A stretch of 64,000 bases of DNA from Arbacia lixula (lineage: Eukaryota; Echinodermata; Echinoidea; Arbacioida; Arbaciidae), in the NCBI GenBank assembly GCA_963669155.1, contig OZ022576.1:5241322-5305321 (forward strand). Reading direction: 5' to 3'. Positions within the stretch are counted from its first letter, which is position 1. Each line of letters starts with the position of its first letter. Shown here piece after piece: positions 47,952 through 58,600 of the stretch. Under the pieces are notes generated by a model. It made no database searches. It was not told the DNA's origin and saw nothing but the letters and a program-made list of their open reading frames with translations. The position numbers and the translations under genes were made by a program.

Positions 47952-50900
47952 GATGTAGGAGAACGAGGGACTGCAGCAAGTTAACTCAAAGTGTGCCAGA
48001 CAAACTTATTCTGAACGATGGGGCACAAATTAAATCATCTGATGCTGTCCCAAAATCACAGATTTTCATCACAGAATCACAACAGTGGTTGATTTAAATT
48101 ATTCGCTTTAATTACTGTGTGGACAAACTCAGTATACTACTATAGTGATGCTACGGTCAAAATCAATTATATAAAATCCATAACAATGTTTTGTTTGGCA
48201 TCCCATAAAGTTAGTCCAGGTTTCGTACACTGTTTGCGTTAAACCTCTATTTGGAATACGGGCCAATGGGACTAAGACTTGGGTGCATTAATGTTGAAAG
48301 AATACACACATGGCATATAAAGAGATCATCTCCATTTATATCAAAAGCAATCACAAAGTCCAAAGAAAACTACAACAGAACTTCCTAGTGTCATCACATT
48401 CTCAGTAGGTTGTGAAAACCAGAATGGACAGAAATTGTTCAGACCATCTGTAATGTGAAAGCTGGAAAGGAATACTTTGCATTGGTAACTAGTACACAAA
48501 TTGTTTGCGGACTTGAAATGTAGAGAGTCATATTCTTTGAACAGTACTTTTTTTTTTTAATGGTCTTAATGACCTCCGTAATGATATCCCCCTCACTGTC
48601 CATGTGTATTTAGTAACCGTGTGAGCAAAGAATCTCATTGTGTAGAGCTGCTACCATTGCTGTGTGGTACAAGGACATTTTTTATGTGTAAGAGTCTGAC
48701 TGGACATATGTTTATGATGAAGTCGTAGCGTGGTCTAACGTGACAGCGAAACTCTTCCCTCTGATGATGAGGATGATGATGATGATGACAATGATGGAGG
48801 ACATGAAAGATGAATATATTTGGTTCATGATCATTTATAGGAAAGAATATACAAGTATATACAAATGCCATTGCACATCCAGATCAGTAATGGAAGTATG
48901 TAATAATGTAGTACATGTTGAAGAAGTAGTAATACTATAGTAACTATTTGAGGTCCCTCAATATCCTTGCACAATGGCCTGGACTGGCTCTTATCTGTGT
49001 CACTTGTAATGAGGCTACAATACTGCATATTTCAGATGATAGGCAGTTGGTCAAATCATTGAAGTTTGGCATTTTAAGTCCGGGGAAGATGAACGTATGA
49101 ATGTTAGTATGTGATTATTTTTATTATAAAGTGTAAACTCAGGTTAAATGTGAAAATAAATGTGATGTTTGTGGCAGTCAAAGCTGTGTGTAATAATCTG
49201 CCATGGAGATTGGAAGACAGAACTGGGCCCTGTATCACATAACACGAATTGCAAGAGATAAAACCTTTGCTATTGATTGCAGAGTTGCTATCTATTGCAG
49301 CTGCCTGTATAAAGAAACAGTCACAATCTATTGCCATGTACATGTACTGCATATGTAGCTTATGTATAAATTTGCTAACAGTCATATAGTTAAATACATG
49401 TATATCCACACAAGCTATGTTCAATATCCATTGCAAGCTACGATTTATTTCTATTCAACATATTTGTGATATGGATTCATGATTGATAAATGGTTCTGGG
49501 CCCAGTCGTATAAAGATTTGCAATTGATCGCAATTTGAGTTGTGACCGATCGTAACTCTGTACATTAGAGATAGGGGAGGGGACTTGCGATGGATTCATG
49601 TTCTTCATGTGCACGCCGTCTCTCTCTGAATAGCCGCTTGACCATATACAGTACGTGTTTGACTGTGTACTCAAAGGTATTACATGTACCGGTATATAGA
49701 AGTGGTGAAAGGATGGATGTATCATAGCATTACTGTTCTGTCATGATCTCAGATCCAATTCTTGTTTCTTTTTTTCCCTATTGAATGCAATCTCCATGAA
49801 GGAAGAAGATATTTTTTGATGATCTTTGTTACATAGTTTTTAGTGGCTCAATGGGAAAGCAGCATGGCTCATTTGGTGGAGAGTTCGACTCTCATTGGCA
49901 AGGCCATGAATTTGAGTCCCACACAAGTCCTTGCACAAGAGCCACAGTGTGTGTTTTCACGCCTCCCCCCTTTCTGGGAAAAGTACTCAGCTCCTTGGGT
50001 AGGAAAGATGAATGGATGTCCTGTGTGAAGACTAGGCACACTCTATCCACATCACAGACCCCATCACAGGATAAAAACCTGGTGAAATGGACAGAAAGCC
50101 TCTTCTTGACAAGGGGTGAGAGATGCCGACCCCTTGTTGTACACCCTAGATGGCTAGTTAGCCTTCAAATGGCATCAAACATGCATGCATTAAGAGTGCT
50201 GTACAAAATAATGAATAATAGATAATGGGTAGCTCAGTGCTTCGATGAAAATGTATTTATATAAGTATTTGCAACAGTACTAAGAGCAATGTTTTCATTC
50301 AATGTCATGGAGGGAAGTAAATGACCATTGTTTTCATTTTGTATTTTTTTTTAAAGTATGTGGCCAAAATTGATTTGAAATGGTGCTATGTTATTTAAGT
50401 AAGTATAAATTATTAACCCATTTGTATTCAGTAATAAAACAATCACTATAGATTGTGACCTTAATATCCTGGTTCTGTTTGTGTGGTCATTTCAGCATGT
50501 GAGCTAGGGACGTAATTGCAATGCCGACCTTTGCATCTGGCTCCCTTGAAATCTCCCTTCAGGGCAACTGCTCTGTGTAGCTTGTGGGCATGTACACGAG
50601 TTAACTCCTATCCAAATATTTTAATTGTGTACATGTATAAGGATAAATATATAATTCATAAGCAAACCATAACAGCTAGAATATTAAAACACATTGGTTA
50701 ACCACATTACATGTCATCAACCAAAACCCGGCGATTACCTTAAACCAGACTTCTGCTATCAAATATGTAATATCAGTGTCAGATATGAGTTATGATATCC
50801 CCCCAATACAAAGACAATGAAAAGAGCAGAGATAGACATGGCAAGGACAGACAATCGATTGGAAGAGAGAGAAATTGTTGAAAGAGAAATCGATGGATAT

Positions 50901-53900
50901 GGCAAAGGAGCAAGTGAGGAACGAGGCTGTGACTGGATGATAATAGGTGGGGGTGGGGTGGGGGAGTGAAATTGAACATAAGAAATGAAGTTTCAAAGAC
51001 ATTTTCTCGGGACACACAAACAAACACTAACACGCACACACTGTTGTAGCCCCCAAAGCTACCATACAGCCATTTCTTAAAGAAATTAAGGCCTTTCTGA
51101 AATCCAATTTGACACACCTCAAAACACTGCTCATCCAGATTAAATGTGCAGACGATGGGGACTTCAGGCTCATAATGTGCAACACAAAACCACATTCATT
51201 ACAAAGTGAAAATCATTTTAATTGTGATTCACAAAATACATTTTATATAAAGACACTGTTACAGTACTCATAAGGGGTTTGTTTGAAAAATATTATTTAC
51301 AGTAAAAATTTAATATAATCATAATTACCTGTGTACATAGATCATAGTGTGCATATTGAACTAAAGAATCATACATGATAATTCATAGTATTTAAACCTA
51401 TATTGTAGAGGCAGCATTGCTTTAATCATTAACTTAATTGTGTTTGTTTCACAGCACACCTCCCTTTTTAACTGATTTTATTTAATTAGCTTACAGTACA
51501 TGTTTGCTAAGTGCGTAATGCTTTTTGTGAAGTCATGTTTAAGGCATATTCACTGACAGATAAAAAAGGAGGACTTTTCTCATTTTGTGCCACAGTAATA
51601 TCCCATTATACTGTTCATCATCTAAAAGCAAGATGAAAAAAAAAATCAAATTTACATTGGTTTCTTGTAATCACCTTGACTAAGGAAAACCCCCAGCTGA
51701 TACGAACACAACATAAATTCAGACATACGGGTGCATCATAGTTCCCAATTAGAAAGGGAAAGTTTGCCAAAGTCTGTTGCAAGTTCTGGTGCAATGTCAA
51801 TCAGTTATAGCAGCTCTGTGTGTGGTAATCAAGTTGAGTGTATCCCTAATTGAATTTCCTGTCTGCAATGTCACTGTAGAGTTGCAACACGGTCAGGGCT
51901 TCCTCATCAGGGTACCCTCGTCAGACAGGTCCCTACATGCCGCCGATCCTCCATTGGAAATTAGCCACAGGTTCTTAGTTAAATCCTCCTTTTCTCATGA
52001 CAGAAATTATGTGATTCATTATGCATCACCTGAACTTTATCTCACAGTTATCTAGGGTTAAGTGATCTATATAATTAAAGCTCATAGGATATTACATGAT
52101 TTGACTTCCTGACATACACGTATAAAAACCGCCTTTGAATGTCTAGTCCTTGCAACTACTGTTGAAAACATGTGTACATTAGTGTACCAGGCATTTATGT
52201 GATTTTGTTATTGTCTTTTGAAGAAAAAAAAATCAGACATACAACATTAGCTATTCTACTCTACCTCACCCTTGCATTAACACTTATATACCAATCACAT
52301 CTACATGTACACAACTTTCATATGCTACTTGCTTTGATATGTGAAAATTATATATAGTACAAGGAGGAATGTCTATCAATAAAAAGAAAAGAAGTAGTAG
52401 AAATAACAATAGTAATATTGGTATTGATAGTAGTATAAGTAGTAGTAATAATAATAATGGTTACATAAACTATGCCATAATAGCAGGTAAATAGATTGAT
52501 AGAAGTTTAAGAAAACAGGTAGTTTCAGGTGCTAAAATAACCAATGCTAGGGACAAGCTTTTAAATGCAACCATGGCAGAAGTGTATAAAACACATATCA
52601 GGAATCACAAAGTAATAACTGGACTGACTAGTGGGTACAGGTAAGATTGGGTACATTAACACTAATGAGTATTTGTATGACATATGATTCATTATTCAGG
52701 CTTTGACAACCTATAGATTTATACATGCACATCAAATCTACAAATGTATAACTACATCATAATCAATATTACTTCTTATTGAAATGCTGGTAGTACTTAC
52801 AACAATTTTTGGGTTTTGATATAAAGTGTACTCCCTGAAAACAATAAAAAAAATAATGATTTCTACACATAACTACCTGCGAATCCTTCAGAAATATACT
52901 GGTCCATTTGCTAGAAGTGCATATGACAGAGATGTTACCAATGTACTTATTAGTAGTACACATGTAAAATTCTTATAACCAGAGGAGATGTTGGTAGAGT
53001 AAATCAAATGTAATCTTATCTTGTCTCGTTAATACGTAATTATTACATTTAGGTGTGAGCAACCGTACTGTGTATGATAAAGAGCATCAGAAGGCTACAG
53101 TAATGCAAGAAGGACTCAAAGTTCATAATTTAACAATGGATTATTGAGGTGGGAAGAAACTATTTCCATATGAGTCAAACTCCACTATACTTCTGAATTT
53201 TTTTTTGTTGTACCCTTCATTAAAATCCTTTCGATATATCATGTGTGAGAAACATCAAACAGAGAACTCAGACATGTCTAAACTCAGAATAAGGGGTGTC
53301 TGCATCAAAAACAAATTCAATTTACATTTTGTATGTAAAGATAAGCTCTTTTGAAAACAAGGAGAGCTGGAGATACACCCTATTGGAAAGAAATATCAAT
53401 TTTGTAAGTATGTTTCATAAGAACTTTTCTGGATACTTAGATGGTCTTCAGAATTAACACAAAACATTAAATCTACTTAGTTTGAAGTAAAAATGGATTT
53501 AAGCCCTCATATAAACTAGCTTTTCAGGTAAAGATGATCTAGACAGGAACATAGGGGTGAGGTATGTTTAACAGAAGTTCTTAATTACCACTATTATCCA
53601 CTTAATTACATTGGAACATTTTAGTATTCATTCATGTCAAAATACCACATGTGCACTTGAAAGGATGACATACCCTGTCTACCTGCCTTGTATATAATCT
53701 CTGAAAGAGCCCCCACATTACTGATGCACTGTACCACATCCCTACCCTACACTGACTTTGTATTCACCTATATTACATGTACGTGCCATCAGCTATACCA
53801 AAGGTTCACTCCTCTAGCTCCCAGTGTGTGTTATACACACAAACACACATACTGGTAGGTGAATATCTACAAGCACACAAACGTGCATGAATACAGGCAT

Positions 53901-54816
53901 TGGTACATGTCCATAGAGTACACGTAATATGCATCACTGCACAAAGCCCACTTGGCAGACAGTAGGTAACAACAAATGGAGACATCCATGCACTGGTACT
54001 TAAATTGTACCTTGCTCCGCCATTACTGTACAAGGTCACTGATAAAATTGAGTCTTGCCAAGGTTTCACCTTGTTCTACCTGTAAAGATAGGAAATAGCC
54101 AGGCCATTGCATTTATACGAGTATTGTTTAAACACGCCAGAGTGTAATGAAATGTACATATAAATCCTACTTGTGTGTTTTGTTCAACACCCATATTAGC
54201 ACTCCGTACACTCGTGCCTCATCTACCTGTGCATTTTATTGTTCAGTAGCATTTGGCATTTCAGGGAAAGAAAACAATTTGAGGGAAAAGAAGATAATAT
54301 AACCTGGATGTAACTGAATGTTACTTACATTGTCATTGTACATGTACTTTTGCAAGCAATACGATTTAATTTTCACATACGTGTATATTTTTGTTTATTT
54401 GTAATGTACCAACATACACCAATATAAAACTCATACCAGTAAAATCATGTTCTCCAATAATGTGAATAAATATACAATGTCAATATCAAATATCTTGCAC
54501 TTTAGGTATAAAGTCACATGACTATTTTAATAAAGACACGTTATTGGCATGTAGAAGTTCCCAAATATAAACAAGGAAACCTCAACCATGTACAGGTAAT
54601 TCTCTTTCATAGCACATGTATTTATCGATGAATATGTACATGAGTTACAAGAAAAAAGTACACTCACTTGTACATGCACCCATACGAGTTGGCTCTACCT
54701 ACTTGTACGTGTACGATTCTCAATTAAGTAATATAATCATTCTGAGTTTACAGATATATACATCAATTCGCAGAACAGATAAAATCATCATGCCACAGAA
54801 AGGAGGTCACATGACT
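47952..54816. other. Gap between convergent genes, probable 3' UTRs
   Basis: Holds the 3' UTRs of CRPPA (plus) and DAZAP2 (minus) and otherwise few features. GATGAT microsatellite at 48762-48787. MITE-like GGGCCC pieces at about 49225-49330 and 49498-49560. A minus-strand AATAAA lies near 54395, about 430 bases after the DAZAP2 stop. A 138-codon minus-strand open frame at 50779-51195 is unexplained. Remaining frames lack domains. Confidence 0.45.
49845..50230 (+). repeat. Possible tRNA-derived SINE
   Basis: 'atggctcatttggtggagag' resembles a Pol III box A and 'gaatttgagtcccaca' a weak box B, spaced as in a tRNA. The unit ends in 'gtgctgtacaaaataatgaa' and 'taatagataa', a common SINE-like tail. 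No copy elsewhere in the window, so support is limited. Confidence 0.4.
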
Positions 54817-54945
54817 CTACCAGAGGGTGTAGCCGCCGTCTGAGCCGCCCGTTGCCCAGTTGGAAGGTCGCTGGGTCATGACCACGTTCTGGCCGGTAGA
54901 GGATGCCATCTGAGCAGCATTCGGGGCACAGCCAGGGGGTGGCGG
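54817..54945 (-). CDS. DAZAP2: DAZAP2 last exon
   Basis: After 'gttattgacag', phase 0, encodes PPPGCAPNAAQMASSTGQNV, VMTQRPSNW and GGSDGGYTLW, then TAG. The final ten residues are nearly identical to vertebrate DAZAP2. Confidence 0.93.
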   Translation of the reverse strand, partial: PPPPGCAPNAAQMASSTGQNVVMTQRPSNWATGGSDGGYTLW

Positions 54946-55668
54946 CTGTCAATAACAAAAAAAAATGGAACAAAAAAAACAAAAACATTAGCTTTCATTT
55001 ATGGTGCACTCTTATATAAATATATGCAAAAAAAAAATGTTTGATGTTACATTTTTACTTAGTTTCTATCAATCAATGTAATCATTATCTACTGTACAAT
55101 TATGTTTAGAAATACATATATAGGAAATTGTGGATTAAGAGTCACTGAAAACATATGTTCACTGATTTATTCTTGATAATTAGAATTTTTTTTCACCCAT
55201 ACAGACAAAATCATGACATTCTTTTTACAGATGTTTTTTTTGTGTGTGAAACATGATCAGCTACTGTGGGGTAAAGAATTGAATATACATGCCAGGCAGC
55301 ACTACCATGAAACTACTATGAAACATTAACACTTAGGGAATATTGGAGATGCCACAAAGCAAATGAAAAATAATTTCTCAGATTGAGAACAGTGAACAAA
55401 GAAACTGTCTTCATTTCAAAAGTTTATCACCCGAAAACAACAACAAACACATAAGCATTTACAGTTAATGCTTGCAGTACACAAAACTGGAAAAAAACAT
55501 CAATGTAATGTTAACTTTTGACATATAATCATGCAAGTGCAAAGTTTTGATGAAATCGTAGTATATAGTATGTCTAAAGGTCTTGTAAGCCCCCCCCCCC
55601 CCCCCGTTCTTTTTCATTGAAGCAACAGTAGATAATTTCAATCTCAAAACTACAAAACAGGCACCCAC

Positions 55669-55699
<31 letters not shown>

Positions 55700-58600
55700 T
55701 ACATACATACATACATACACTACAGCTCAAAGGAAATGGCATAGGGAAAGGGAAAGGGAAGAAAGGGAAGGAGCCGTAGTTTTAAACCGCAGTATATTTT
55801 GTCAAGTTCAGTACGAAACAGGATGCTTTTTAGGCTAAAGCATCGTGTTTCATGCTGAACTGCACAAAATATACCGCTGTTTAAACCTGCGGCTCCTTCC
55901 CTTTCTCTATGCCAATTCCTTTGAGCTGGAGTGTACACAATACATACATACATACATACGGGGGTATATTTAAACTTCACAAAGTAATTTGAAGCTCAAG
56001 GAAACTTACCGGAATGGTGGGCGGGTTCTTGTTGTCAAACCTTGCTCCAGCATCAAAGCCCCCCTTTACAACTACCGTCTGGTTGGGTGGGGCTGGCTGG
56101 TATGCGGCCGGGGGTGGGGCTGGCTGGTATGCGGCCGGGGGCGGCGCTGCTGCATATGCTCCCTGCATTCACACAAGAAAACAAACTTCAGATCAGTTGA
56201 TGAATGTCACTTAATATCCCATTTTGGCACCAAGTAGCACAAATATGTGGATTTAGGGCTCAAACTTTTGATATCAAGTACTTACTACAAACAAAAAAAG
56301 AGGGATCACTGGAAAGAGCAAACATCACTGCACAAGATGAATCAATTTTTGTCTTCTAGTGATTGGTTTTTCTGTCATTATAATTTTCAAAGTGAAATAC
56401 GGAACAAATTATCACTAAATCCTCAAATTGGCAACAAGCTGAAAAGGCACATACACTCCAGCTCAAAGGAATTGGCATAGGGGCAATTCCATGAATTAGT
56501 GGACATGACCCTAAATTTTAAAATTCTGATTTTCTAGGTGAAATTTGTTTTTTGAGGTAGAAGATATGTTGAAGAACACTGGCAAAATGTCTAAGATGTC
56601 GTCACTTCCAAGAAAATATTAAAAAAAATGTTTTTGCATGGTTAATATTTCAGATTGAATTTATGAATAAAACTTAACAAAATTTTCAATTCATCACTGA
56701 ATATTCAAAGAAGGGTCTTTCAAGTCAATTGAGGCATATTCAATCATTGAATATAGTTATCTGTCAGCATTCTGAATCAAAACTTTGTATTGGGATTGAT
56801 AATGACCCAAAATTTTGGAAATCTCGGCCCCTTCGAATCAATGTAACGTAACTAACCAAAATATCAACTTTGTTTTTCCTGGAAAGAAAACAACTGCCCA
56901 GAATGTTCATATTTTAAAAATTCCTCCTTTACATAGGCCCCATATCATAACAGTCCAATTAATTCGATAACATTGTGCTATAGTGAATTGAGAAGCACTC
57001 AAAATGTGTAACGTAACTAACCGTGTAACGTAACTAACCGACCATGTAACGTAACTAACCGCTTTGCAACTGATTTAACACTATGCAGTGGCAATTGGGC
57101 AGCATATTAGGATATATTTAGATAAAAGAAGGCAGCAGAAGGCAATTGGCTACCCATAATGCCATTGAAAGCATGCTCTTCATGTGCTGCATCTCTGCAA
57201 CATCCAAAGACAGTGCTGAGCGTCAGAAAGCATCTCAAGACACGCAACATGACAAGAGTGCATTGATCCAAATTGACTTCTCTGAGAATTATATGCATAT
57301 CTCAAGACGAGTGCAGAGTGCGCACTGGAATCAGCACCAATCCAGTCTTCTCAAAGCAGTATTGTGGCATTCTGGTTCCCTACACTCATGTGTAATTGCA
57401 TCAGATGATCTAACCAGAAGCAAATCCAAGTACGCGAGGACTGTGTCCTTAGAGTGCTAAGGACACAGTCCTCGCGTACTTGGATTTGCTTCTGGAAGAC
57501 CAGCCAGAAAAAGTGACATCTGTGTCTGTTTGGTCTGATGGACCAGCTTCACAGCTTAAGAATCGATATGTGGCAGCTGGTATGGTATAGGAGCACTGCA
57601 AAAGAAGCACAAAATTCAAATCCACTGTAATTTCTTCTGTACTTTCCATGGTAATGGTCCGGTGGATGGCATCGGGGGTCTGTGAAATGCCATGTGTGGA
57701 GAAAAGTTCTATCAAGTCAATGTCTTGTGCAGGATGCAGAGAGCTTCGTTGCTGCTGCTCAGGGAATGAAGAAGGTAGTTGTCACAGAAATCAAGTCAGC
57801 TCAGATTGTTGAGAGGAATGGAGCTCTCAATTTAGGTGACGTGTTTGCACAGGAAGAGGCAATTCCAGGCATTGCGAAGATGCACTCTCTGATGGAAGTG
57901 TGCATAGATTTTGTTGTTTGTTTTGTATTCATATTACCAAAGTGGCAAAGACACCCTTCATTTAACCCTTTTGTTTAAATATGTTTATCTAGTGTTATGA
58001 TGCACATGTGTAGGTCATCACTGTTTGATACGCATATTTACTTTGGCAGTATGAGCAAATATGTTTGTGGCGAGTTTAGGCATAATAATGAAGAGATTAT
58101 CATATTAACCACCACTTTAATAACACTTTTATCAAAATATGAGCACAAGATGTGTTGCAAATGTAAACTGAAGAATTCACAATGTTTTTGAAGTTGCCCT
58201 ACAGGTGCACTTTATCACATTTTGTGTAAGTGTAAGTGTAATGTCATCTTGACTATTTTACTACGGTACTGACCAGACAGAACCCATTGTACAAGTTTTA
58301 TCAACATAATTGGTATTCTACATAAAAATATATCTATTTAAAATATCATGGCAATTGAATTGTTTTTATTCCTTTGAAATTATTAAATGTCCTGAACATA
58401 CACATTGCATGGATGTGATGCACCACATGGTATAATTGCACACAATAAAGGACTATATGCATGTTTTCAGATCTTGCAATCCTACAACATATATTACCCT
58501 GCAAACCAAAGGCTGAATTAGTCCTTTAAAGGCATAAAATGTTATTTAGGAGAGAAAACAGTTAGATTCAGTGCTAAATTTAATAGTATTTCTATCCTGC

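Noticed and set aside
55989..56237. Gly/Trp-rich plus-strand frames opposite DAZAP2
   Set aside because: Antisense shadows of the proline-rich DAZAP2 exon; the same applies to 60080-60403.
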